A DNA stretch of 64,000 bases, taken from Phytopythium helicoides (Eukaryota; Oomycota; Peronosporomycetes; Pythiales; Pythiaceae). Numbering within the stretch: the first letter of the stretch is position 1; each line of letters starts with the position of its first letter. A program made the translations under genes and the position numbers. Where the stretch lies: positions 1 to 64,000 of the forward strand of contig JANFNE010000001.1 in the NCBI GenBank assembly GCA_024867545.1, given 5' to 3'. Below, piece after piece: positions 27,883 to 36,151 of the stretch. Under the pieces are notes generated by a model that was given only the letters and a program-made list of their open reading frames with translations, was not told where the DNA came from and did no database searches.

Positions 27883-29574
27883 ATGGCGCCCCGTCGAGCG
27901 GCGGCGCTCGCGCTGCTGTTGCTGAGCTGCCCGCTGGCGCCTCTGGCGCTGGCTGTGGCGCTGCCTGCCACGCTCGCGCACCGCCACTGCTTCCCCGACA
28001 CGTTTTTGTTCGGCGCTGGCGTTGCGGGTGGAGCGCACAGTGCCCAAGACGCGCGGTGCGATGGCCACAGCGGATCCGAGTGCGAGGACTCAGCCATCGA
28101 GGTCGATTTACTGCATCGGTACAAGCAGGACGTGGCGACCATGGCGACTATGGGGCTGCGGTCGTTTCGACTGCCAATCTCGTGGTCTGAAGTGATGACT
28201 TGGGACGCGAGCAGTAGCCGGATGCAGCCCAACCAGCGTGGCCTCGAGCTCTACCGGTCGGTGCTCGACGAGCTCAAGGCGCACAGCATCGCGCCGATCG
28301 TGACCATCTTCCACGGTAGCTTGCCGATGGCGCTGCAGACCCACGTCGGTGGGTGGAGGCAGCCCCAGATGGTCGAGCACTTTGCGCAGTACGCGTCACT
28401 GCTTTTCCGCGAGTTCGGCGACGCGGTAGCGTTCTGGGCCACGTTCAATAACCCGCTCTCGATCGCTACAGCAGGATCTTCGCAAGCCAGCAATGCCACA
28501 ATCAAAGGCGACCGTGGCGGCGGCACAGCCAGTGCCAACGGAGGCTCTGACGATGTCTACGCCCTCGTACACAGCCTTTTGATGGCGCATGGACGCGCCG
28601 TGCAGATCTTCCGCGCGCTGCAGCTCGGCGTCTCGGCGAGCATCCAGAGAGCGCCAATTAACCCTCGCGCGCGTATCGGAGTGGCGCTGGGCTCGACCTA
28701 CTACTACCCTCTGAACGCCAAATCGTCTGCGGACTCTGCGGCAGCAGCACGAGCGCTCGCGTTCGACTTTGGCTGGTTCCTCGACCCACTCGTTTCTGGC
28801 GACTACCCTGCGATTATGAGGAAGCGTGTCGGCAATCGGTTGCCAGTGTTCACGCCCGAGCAGCGGCGGGCGATCAAGGGCTCGTACGATATTTTGATGC
28901 TGAACCACTTCCAGTCCCGAGCGGCGACTGACTGCGAATCGGCCTGCAACAGTAGTCAATTGGCGATGGACCGAGCAGTCGACGACTCGAAGGCAGTGCC
29001 CGGCTCGTCACCGCTGGGCTCCTCGTGCAAGAACCTGACTCCGTACGCGCCGGGCTACCTCGCGCACATCAAATGGCTGCACGCCAAGGACTCTCGCGCT
29101 CCGATCCTGCTGACTGGGAACGGCTGGTGTGGCGACACGAGCGCCGTGAGTGCTGGGCAGCAGCTCGAATTCTTCCGGCAGTCGGTTCTCGAGGTGCACG
29201 CCGCAGTCACGGACGCCCGGATCCCGGTCGTCGGGTACACCGCGTGGTCGCTTGCGAGCTCGTACCGCGGCGGTAGCGGCTTTGGACTGTTCGAGGTCAT
29301 CGACACCGGCGAGCCAGCGTCCAGCAGGCAGGTGGCTCGGCCCTCGGCTGCGTGGCTGGGCCGGCTCGCGTCCACCAAGTGCCTGCCGCTGGACGAGGTC
29401 GCCGCCAGCGAGCGGAGGGACAGTGGGGACCTGGGCGACGACGACGCAGCCAACTGGCTGCTCGTGCTCGCGGGCGTGGCGCTCGTCATGGCGCTCGGCT
29501 CGCTGTACGTGGCGCTGGCCGGCCGCGCGCTGGGCCAGTCCGCCACGCCGGACGAGCTCACCCCGCTGCTGTAG
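27883..29574 (+). CDS. GH1-fold pseudoenzyme, membrane-anchored, both catalytic glutamates lost
   Basis: An intact 563-residue GH1 relative with a signal peptide (MAPRRAAALALLLLSCPLAP), one membrane helix (about 524-546) and a tail ending DELTPLL, an acidic dileucine signal. The acid/base glutamate is Asn190 (TFNNP, codon AAC at 28450) and the nucleophile is Gly412 (TGNGW, codon GGG at 29116). Other pocket motifs are also gone: FHGSLP for YHWDLP, SSYRGGSG for DNYEWGSYG, and the SIWDDFC segment is replaced. Several cysteines remain. It should not hydrolyse glycosides by the GH1 mechanism. The uninterrupted frame with intact signal, anchor and sorting tail suggests a kept role, such as sugar binding or partner binding, rather than a fresh pseudogene. 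Confidence 0.9.
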   Translation: MAPRRAAALALLLLSCPLAPLALAVALPATLAHRHCFPDTFLFGAGVAGGAHSAQDARCDGHSGSECEDSAIEVDLLHRYKQDVATMATMGLRSFRLPISWSEVMTWDASSSRMQPNQRGLELYRSVLDELKAHSIAPIVTIFHGSLPMALQTHVGGWRQPQMVEHFAQYASLLFREFGDAVAFWATFNNPLSIATAGSSQASNATIKGDRGGGTASANGGSDDVYALVHSLLMAHGRAVQIFRALQLGVSASIQRAPINPRARIGVALGSTYYYPLNAKSSADSAAAARALAFDFGWFLDPLVSGDYPAIMRKRVGNRLPVFTPEQRRAIKGSYDILMLNHFQSRAATDCESACNSSQLAMDRAVDDSKAVPGSSPLGSSCKNLTPYAPGYLAHIKWLHAKDSRAPILLTGNGWCGDTSAVSAGQQLEFFRQSVLEVHAAVTDARIPVVGYTAWSLASSYRGGSGFGLFEVIDTGEPASSRQVARPSAAWLGRLASTKCLPLDEVAASERRDSGDLGDDDAANWLLVLAGVALVMALGSLYVALAGRALGQSATPDELTPLL

Positions 29575-29899
29575 CCCGTTGAAGTTGAAGTCCTGCATAA
29601 TCCCGGGCGGGTCATAATCGCGGGCGGCCTATTTGATACCGCGAGCACCGTATCCGGTTATTCCATATTAGAGGTATATAACATACTTCATATCTTCTAG
29701 TAGTATATAAGTATTACTTAACTAATTGGATAAAGCAGGTCGAGCTCCCCACTTCATCATCAAACGCTCGTGGTTGCCCCGCCGCCCACGACCTGCTGAT
29801 GACCGCGGATCCCGCCGCCTTCCGCGCGTGCCACTCGCGAACCTGCCGCCGCCAGCGCCAGCAGCTCGTGCACTCGAAGCCCCGAAGCCCCCGCCAGCC
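29575..29899. other. Spacer with an AT-rich block before a GH1 gene
   Basis: An AT-rich stretch at about 29665-29725 stands out in GC-rich surroundings. It ends with CTTAACTAATTGG...AAAGCAG, which resembles an intron branch point and 3' splice site. An upstream exon is possible but none with a signal peptide is visible. Confidence 0.45.
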
Positions 29900-31573
29900 A
29901 TGGACGCGACCGCGACCGCCAGCGAGGCGCGCTGCTTCCCCGCCGACTTTTTGTTCGGCTCGGCCACGGCCTCGTACCAGGTCGAAGGCGCGTGGAACGA
30001 GGGCGGCCGCACGCCGAGCGTCTGGGACGACTTCTGCCGCGCGCAGCGACTGGCGTGCGCCAACGTGGCCGACGACTTCTACCACCGCTACAGGAGCGAC
30101 ATCCAGCTCATGAAGGACACCAACCTGCAGTCCTTCCGCTTCTCCGTCTCCTGGTCGCGCGTCATGAACTGGGACCCCGTCTCCTTCCGCATGAAGGTCA
30201 ACCCGCAGGGCCTTGCCTTCTACCACGCCGTCGTCGATGAGCTTCGCGCGCAGGGCATCACACCCATCCTCACCATCTACCACTGGGACCTCCCGCGCGA
30301 GCTCGAGCACGAGCTCGGCGGATGGCTCAGCGTCGAGATCCAGGACCACTTTGTCGAGTACGCCTCGCTGCTCTTCCGAGAGTTCGGACACAAGATCGAC
30401 CTATGGACCACTTTCAACGAGCCGCTCTCGTTTGTGGGCGGCGGCTACGCCATGGGTATGGGCCCGCCGGGCGAGGTCACGTCCGACACTGACGCCTACA
30501 CAGCCGCGCACAACGTCATCCTCTCGCACGCCTACGCGGTGCGCGCCTTCCGCGACTTCAAGGCCAGCGGCGTCGTGCAGAGCTCGGCGCGTATCGGCAT
30601 CGTGCTCAACATTGACTACGCCTACCCGCTCGACGCCTCCAACCCGGACGACGTGGCGGCGGCTGAGCGCAAGTTGCAGTTCGAGGCCGGCTGGTGGCTC
30701 GCGCCGCTCGTGACGGGCGACTACCCGCCGATCATGCGCGAGCGCGTGCGAGAGCGCCTCCCGCCTTTTTACCCAGAGCAGTTCGAGGCCGTCAAGGGCT
30801 CGTACGACGTGCTGATGCTCAACCACTACGGATCGAAGATGGTCACGGACTGCGACTCGCCTTCGTCCAACGTCCAGTGCGGCTCGTTCCACGTCGGCTA
30901 CGAGCGGGACGTCGGCGTTGACGCCTCCCATCTGGTCCCGGGCACCCGCAAGCGCAGTGAGCGCGCCTCTAAGGACTCGCACTGCGCCATGTTCACGGCC
31001 TACCCTCCAGGCTACCTCGAGACCATCAAGTGGATGCACAAGCACGACCCGACCGCCGACATCCTACTCACGGAGAACGGATGGTGCGGCGACGACGAGA
31101 TCGAAAACATGGACCAGCTCTGGTACTTCCAGGCATACATTGAGCAGGTCTACAAGGCCGTCGTCGAGGAGAAAATCCCCGTCATCGGCTACACCGCGTG
31201 GTCGTTCCTCGATAACTATGAATGGGGTTCGTACGAATCCCGCTTCGGGCTGTACGCCGTGAACTTTACGGCGGGCACGGGGTCGCCGGACTTCACGACG
31301 CCGACCGAGCCTGGCGCTCTGGCTCGGATTCCTCGGCCCTCGGCAAAGTGGTACTCGCAGGTTGCCAAGACCAAGTGCCTGGACGGCACGGTGGCTGTTA
31401 CGGCGTCTGCTCCTGCGTCGCACCCGGTGCTGACGGTGTTCGAGTACGTGGGTATCGTGGCCCTGGTGTTTGCGCTGCTTGCGGCGCTCGTGGTCGGTGC
31501 CCATCGCCTGTGGCGCCTCATCGAGGAGCGCCGCCGCCGCCGCTACAACTCGGAGGCCACGCCGCTGCTCTAG
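29900..31573 (+). CDS. GH1 beta-glucosidase with no visible signal peptide, ExxxLL tail
   Basis: 557-residue GH1 enzyme if started at the ATG at 29900 (MDATATASEARCFP). The frame is open to 29726, adding a Pro/Arg-rich hydrophilic stretch. Neither start gives a hydrophobic signal peptide, unlike every other complete member. Glu174 (TFNEP) and Glu392 (TENGW) are intact; YHWDLP and NYEWGS are present. The membrane helix (about 514-537) and the tail RRRRRYNSEATPLL with its dileucine signal remain. Either a first exon was missed (a splice-acceptor-like site lies at about 29725-29750), or the protein now enters the membrane only by its C-terminal helix, leaving the catalytic domain in the cytosol. 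Confidence 0.9.
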   Translation: MDATATASEARCFPADFLFGSATASYQVEGAWNEGGRTPSVWDDFCRAQRLACANVADDFYHRYRSDIQLMKDTNLQSFRFSVSWSRVMNWDPVSFRMKVNPQGLAFYHAVVDELRAQGITPILTIYHWDLPRELEHELGGWLSVEIQDHFVEYASLLFREFGHKIDLWTTFNEPLSFVGGGYAMGMGPPGEVTSDTDAYTAAHNVILSHAYAVRAFRDFKASGVVQSSARIGIVLNIDYAYPLDASNPDDVAAAERKLQFEAGWWLAPLVTGDYPPIMRERVRERLPPFYPEQFEAVKGSYDVLMLNHYGSKMVTDCDSPSSNVQCGSFHVGYERDVGVDASHLVPGTRKRSERASKDSHCAMFTAYPPGYLETIKWMHKHDPTADILLTENGWCGDDEIENMDQLWYFQAYIEQVYKAVVEEKIPVIGYTAWSFLDNYEWGSYESRFGLYAVNFTAGTGSPDFTTPTEPGALARIPRPSAKWYSQVAKTKCLDGTVAVTASAPASHPVLTVFEYVGIVALVFALLAALVVGAHRLWRLIEERRRRRYNSEATPLL

Positions 31574-31989
31574 CGCGCGCACGCACGAACTCGTTGCCGG
31601 CCTAGCACGTAGGTATTAGCATGCAAATACAGCGTAGCCAGCGCCTTCAGTCAGTCGCACAGCAAAAATTCTCGCTTGGTGTCGTCACGCCAGCTCGTGC
31701 CACTCCGCGGACGAACGGCATCCACGCGCTGCGTGACAGCGCCAATGCAGCTGCTGGCCGCCAGTCACCGGCAGTGACTAGAGGTGGACGCCCCCCGACA
31801 CCCACATCCCCCTGCGGCGCTCCATGCAGCCTCGGCGCTGACACGCAATTGACCAAGTTGAAGTGGCGAGGATGCGCGGCCAGTCTGGAAAATTGTGCCC
31901 AAATTTTGGCGCACGCGCCTCAGCAAGCGATCCTCCCTCAGTTCACAACCTGCTCGATCCCCATCAAGCCTCTCGCTCCATCTCTCGCC
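31574..31989. other. Spacer with initiator-like site
   Basis: This 416-base spacer has an open frame that runs into the next gene but encodes no recognisable protein. CCTCAGTTCACAACC at 31936-31950 fits the oomycete initiator about 45 bases before the start at 31990. Confidence 0.5.
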
Positions 31990-33732
31990 ATGCGTCGCTG
32001 GCTGCTGGCGCTCGCGACCGCCGCATCCGTTGCAGGCGCTGCGGCCGACGCCGGCGCGCGCTGCTTCCCCGACGACTTTTTGTTCGGCTCGGCCACGGCC
32101 GCGTACCAGGTGGAGGGCGCTTGGAACGAGGGCGGCCGCACGCCGAGTGTCTGGGACGAGTTCTGTCGCGAGCGCGAGGGCGTGGCGTGCGCCAACGTGG
32201 CCGACGACTTCTACCACCGCTATAGGAGCGACCTGGACCTCATGAAAGCCTCGGGGCTCACCTCCTTCCGCTTCTCCATCAGCTGGTCGCGCCTCATGAA
32301 CTGGGACCCCACCACCGGACGCATGGCCGCCAACCCGCAGGGCGTCGCCTTCTACCACTCGCTCGTGGACGAGATCCGCGCGCGGGGCATGGAGCCCGTG
32401 CTCACGCTCTACCACTGGGACCTGCCCGTCGAGCTGCACCACGAGCTGTCGCCGCCCGGGTGGCTCAACGAGCAGATCGTCGACCACTTCCTCGAGTACT
32501 CGACGCTCGCCTTCCGCGAGTTCGGTGCTAAGGTCAAGTTCTGGACTACGTTCAACGAGCCGCTCACCTTCACGGTCGCCGGCTACGGCACCGGTGCATC
32601 CGCCCCCGGGCTCACAGACTCGCCCACCAACGTCTACACGTCGGCGCACTACGTGCTGCTGTCGCACGCCACCGCCGTGAGTAAGTTCCGCGAGCTCAAG
32701 GCGGAGAGCGTCATCAACGGTGACGCGCGCATCGGCATCGTCACCAACTGCGACTTTTCCTACCCGCTAGACCCGACGAACCCCAAAGATGTCGAGGCTG
32801 CCGAGCGCAAGATGCAGTACGACCTCGGTTGGTACATCCACCCGATCGTGACGGGCGACTACCCGGAGATCATGAAGCAGCGCGGCGGCGACCGGCTGCC
32901 CAAGTTCACGCCCGAGCAGTCGGCGCTGCTCAAGGGCTCCTACGACCTCTTCATGCTCAATCACTACTCATCCAAGGTTGTGACGGACTGTGACTCGCCA
33001 GCCTCCAAGACGCCGTGCAGCAAGCTGTCCATGGGCTGGGAGCAGGACAAGGGCATCGACGACTCGCGTCTCCCGGAAGGAGCGCGACCTGCCAGCCGCA
33101 ACCACGAGGGCAAGCTTAACTGCGCGTGGTTCTGCGGCTACCCGCCAGGCTACCTCGACACGATCAAGTGGCTGCACGCGCAGGACACGAACGCGCAGAT
33201 CCTGCTCACCGAGAACGGCTGGTGCGGTAACGACCAGGTCGACAACCCCGACCAGCTCTGGTACTTCCAGGAGTACCTCGAACGCGTCTACACGGCCGTC
33301 GTGGAAGACAAAATTCCCATCATCGGCTACACGGCGTGGTCCTTTTTGGATAACTACGAGTGGGGATCGTTCGAGCCTCGCTTCGGTCTGTACTACGTCA
33401 ACTTCACGGCGCAGACGGGATCTCGACTGGGGTACACGCCCTCGGACTCGGATTTGGCGCGGTTTCCTCGGCCAGCCGCGACGTGGTTCGCTGGCGTGGC
33501 CAAGAGTAAGTGCCTCGACTCTGGAGCCGCTGGTGCTGCTACTGGAGCCGCTCCGGCTGCCGCTGCGCCACCGCAGGAGGAGAGCAAGTGGTGGCCCATC
33601 GTCAAGGAGCTGCTGGTGGCCGTGGCCGCGCTGGCCGTCATCGTCGTCGTGGGTGGCTACATCATCCGCTATGTGGCGGAGCGCAACGCGAACGCCCGCG
33701 AGCGCGCGCCGCTGCTGTCAGTACGGGCTTAG
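31990..33732 (+). CDS. GH1 beta-glucosidase, membrane-anchored, ExxxLL tail
   Basis: Complete 580-residue GH1 enzyme. The ATG at 31990 opens the signal peptide (MRRWLLALATAASVAGAAADAG); 123 further open codons upstream look like leader sequence. Glu190 (TFNEP) and Glu408 (TENGW) are present. An Ala/Pro-rich linker leads to the membrane helix (about 541-561) and a tail with RERAPLLSVRA, where the acidic dileucine signal is followed by four further residues. It shares EGARPAS and the ASGLTSFRFS segment with the genes downstream, which marks them as one local subfamily. No intron. Confidence 0.95.
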   Translation: MRRWLLALATAASVAGAAADAGARCFPDDFLFGSATAAYQVEGAWNEGGRTPSVWDEFCREREGVACANVADDFYHRYRSDLDLMKASGLTSFRFSISWSRLMNWDPTTGRMAANPQGVAFYHSLVDEIRARGMEPVLTLYHWDLPVELHHELSPPGWLNEQIVDHFLEYSTLAFREFGAKVKFWTTFNEPLTFTVAGYGTGASAPGLTDSPTNVYTSAHYVLLSHATAVSKFRELKAESVINGDARIGIVTNCDFSYPLDPTNPKDVEAAERKMQYDLGWYIHPIVTGDYPEIMKQRGGDRLPKFTPEQSALLKGSYDLFMLNHYSSKVVTDCDSPASKTPCSKLSMGWEQDKGIDDSRLPEGARPASRNHEGKLNCAWFCGYPPGYLDTIKWLHAQDTNAQILLTENGWCGNDQVDNPDQLWYFQEYLERVYTAVVEDKIPIIGYTAWSFLDNYEWGSFEPRFGLYYVNFTAQTGSRLGYTPSDSDLARFPRPAATWFAGVAKSKCLDSGAAGAATGAAPAAAAPPQEESKWWPIVKELLVAVAALAVIVVVGGYIIRYVAERNANARERAPLLSVRA

Positions 33733-33947
33733 GCGTGCAGGTTGAGCCGTTGATGCGCATCACCACTTCAACTTGGCGCTTTTTCCACTGTCAATACACT
33801 TGGTTTGTCCAGCCTCGCCCTGTCACTCGCAGCTGGTCCCTTGGCCCATACTGGAGCCCATACTCCCACCGCTCCCACTTGATGGCACGTTTCTTCCGCT
33901 CTCCCGATGAGTGTTCTCGCCGCGCCACTCGCCTTCGTCCGCCGACC

Positions 33948-35936
33948 ATGACGCTGCGGACGCTGCTGGCGCCGCTGCTGACGCTGCTGATGCTGCTGCT
34001 GCCCGCCGCGACCGCCGGCACGCGCTGCTTCCCCGCCGACTTCCTGCTGGGCACGGCGACCGCGGCGTTCCAGGTGGAGGGTGCGTGGAACGAGAGCGGC
34101 CGCACGCCGAGCATCTGGGACGAGTTCTGCCGCGAGCGCGAGGGCGTGGCGTGCGGCGACGTGGCCGACGACTTCTACCACCGCTTCAAGAGCGACGTCG
34201 CGCTCATGAAGGCCTCGGGGCTCACCTCCTTCCGCTTCTCCATCAGCTGGTCGCGCGTCATGCACTGGGACGACCGGGACCGCAGGATGCGCCCCACGTC
34301 CGCGGGCATCGCCTTCTATCGCGCGCTCATCGACGAGCTGCTCGCCAACGGACTCGCGCCCGTCGCCACGCTCTACCACTTCGACCTGCCCGACGCGCTG
34401 CACACGCAGCTGCGGCCCAAGGGATGGCTCAACCGCGACATCGTTGACCACTTCGCTGACTTTGCAGCGCTCGCCTTCCGGGAGTTCGGCGACAAGGTGC
34501 AGTACTGGGCGACCTTCAACGAGCCGCTCACGTTCATCAGCGGCGGCTACGGATCGTGCGACGCCGCGCCAGGGGACATGCAGCCGTCCGACACCAACAC
34601 GTACACGGTCGCCCATCATGTGCTGCTCTCGCACGCGCGAGCGGTCAAGATCTTCCGGTCGATGCGGCAGCAACAGGACTTGGAGCAGCGCCGCCACGGG
34701 ATTCAATTCAACGTGGATGTGGGGAAGAAACCCGCTGTCATTCGGAAGGATGCACGCATTGGAATCGTCTTGAACGGCGAGTTTGGGTACCCGAAAGACC
34801 CTACGAGTGCTCGCGACGTGGCGGCTGCCGAGCGCAAGATGCAATTCGAGCTTGGCTGGTTTTTGACGCCACTAGTGACGGGAGAGTACCCGAAAGTGAT
34901 GCGCGAGCGGGTTGGAGACCGTCTACCACGATTCTCTCGGCACGAAGCCGCAGCTGTCAAGGGCTCGTACGACCTCTTCATGCTGAACCACTACTATTCC
35001 CGCATCGTGACAGACTGCGACTCGCCCACGTCAACCGTAGCTTGCTCTGAGCTGTCTTTGGGGTATCAACTTGACAAGGGAATGGATGACGCCCACCCGC
35101 CGACTGGCGCGCGACTTCCTCCCGCCGACAACCCAATCTGTTCCTGGCTGACGGGGTACCCTCAAGGCTATCTGGACACCATCAAGTGGCTCCATGCTCA
35201 AGATCCGAGTGCAGATATTCTCCTGACTGAGAATGGATGGTGTGGCAACGACCAAGTTGAGAACCTCGACCAGCTGTGGTATTTGCAAGCCTACTTGGAG
35301 CAAGTGTACGTGGCTATCGTCGAGCATGGCATTCCTGTCATCGGCTACACGGTCTGGTCCCTCATGGACAACAATGAGTGGGGCTCGTACCTCCCGCGAT
35401 TTGGACTCTTCTACGTGAATTTCACGTCTCCATCGACGGGTGAGGGTGGAAGTGATCAGGACACTCCGATTGATGCCAGCCTTGAACGGATCCCTCGTCC
35501 AGCGGCGAAATGGTTTGCCTCGGTGGCTTCAACGGGGTGTCTTGATGAGTGGGATTCAGACCCATCGACGCTCAGCACGCTTGAGGCGGATGCTGTTATC
35601 GGTGACGATGATGACAGTGACGCGGAACTGGCAAACGACAGTCTACCTGACCATGATCTGGGCCTCGACGACCTAGAAATCGCACCGCTGTCAATGGCGT
35701 TCGTGATCGCTCTGTTCGCAATCGGTATCATCCTCGTGGTAGTCATTGGACAGGAGACGATTCGGCAGCTCGACAGCTTCAGCGGCGACACGGAGGTGAC
35801 GCCTCTGCTTCCGCGAGGTCGGGCTCGCAGCCCTGCTGTCAGTCCTGCAAATTTTGGCGGCATGTGGGTATCAGCTCGACAGCAGTCACCTGTTGCAACG
35901 CATTCCCGTGCGGCAACACTGTCCCCAGTGCTTTGA
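33948..35936 (+). CDS. GH1 beta-glucosidase with inserted loop and long cytosolic tail
   Basis: 662-residue GH1 enzyme, the longest of the array. The ATG at 33948 opens a Leu-rich signal peptide (MTLRTLLAPLLTLLMLLLPA); the frame is open upstream into the previous gene but that part is not protein-like. Glu192 (TFNEP) and Glu428 (TENGW) are present; YHFDLP replaces YHWDLP. After SHARAVKIFRSM there is an insert of about 20-25 residues (QQQDLEQRRHGIQF) not found in the paralogs. An acidic linker (about 545-580) precedes the membrane helix (about 583-603). The tail holds EVTPLL and then about 35 extra Ser/Arg-rich residues. A downstream stop loss or tail fusion may explain this extension. Confidence 0.93.
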   Translation: MTLRTLLAPLLTLLMLLLPAATAGTRCFPADFLLGTATAAFQVEGAWNESGRTPSIWDEFCREREGVACGDVADDFYHRFKSDVALMKASGLTSFRFSISWSRVMHWDDRDRRMRPTSAGIAFYRALIDELLANGLAPVATLYHFDLPDALHTQLRPKGWLNRDIVDHFADFAALAFREFGDKVQYWATFNEPLTFISGGYGSCDAAPGDMQPSDTNTYTVAHHVLLSHARAVKIFRSMRQQQDLEQRRHGIQFNVDVGKKPAVIRKDARIGIVLNGEFGYPKDPTSARDVAAAERKMQFELGWFLTPLVTGEYPKVMRERVGDRLPRFSRHEAAAVKGSYDLFMLNHYYSRIVTDCDSPTSTVACSELSLGYQLDKGMDDAHPPTGARLPPADNPICSWLTGYPQGYLDTIKWLHAQDPSADILLTENGWCGNDQVENLDQLWYLQAYLEQVYVAIVEHGIPVIGYTVWSLMDNNEWGSYLPRFGLFYVNFTSPSTGEGGSDQDTPIDASLERIPRPAAKWFASVASTGCLDEWDSDPSTLSTLEADAVIGDDDDSDAELANDSLPDHDLGLDDLEIAPLSMAFVIALFAIGIILVVVIGQETIRQLDSFSGDTEVTPLLPRGRARSPAVSPANFGGMWVSARQQSPVATHSRAATLSPVL

Positions 35937-36113
35937 GCTCAGCGAATATATGCAAGTTTTTGGTACGAGCAAGCGTGCAACGAGATGACTGGAGTGGGGC
36001 GTGGTTGAAGTTGCCAATGTCGGTCATAGGGGATGCGCTGCAAGCATCTGCGCTGCGTGGGATGCCCCAAATTTTTGTCTGGACATCACTTCAGCATGCG
36101 TCAGCGACTGGAT

Positions 36114-36130
36114 GCGTCATTTGGTCTTTT
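36114..36130 (+). promoter_or_regulatory. Initiator-like site
   Basis: GCGTCATTTGGTCTTTT contains TCATTT followed by a T-rich element, similar to oomycete initiators. It is about 30 bases before the ATG at 36152. Confidence 0.4.
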
Positions 36131-36151
36131 GCCGTCAGCGAGCAAAACGTC

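Noticed and set aside
33510..33947. 146-codon N-terminal extension of the GH1 gene at 33948
   Set aside because: It overlaps the end of the preceding gene in another frame and would bury the signal peptide.
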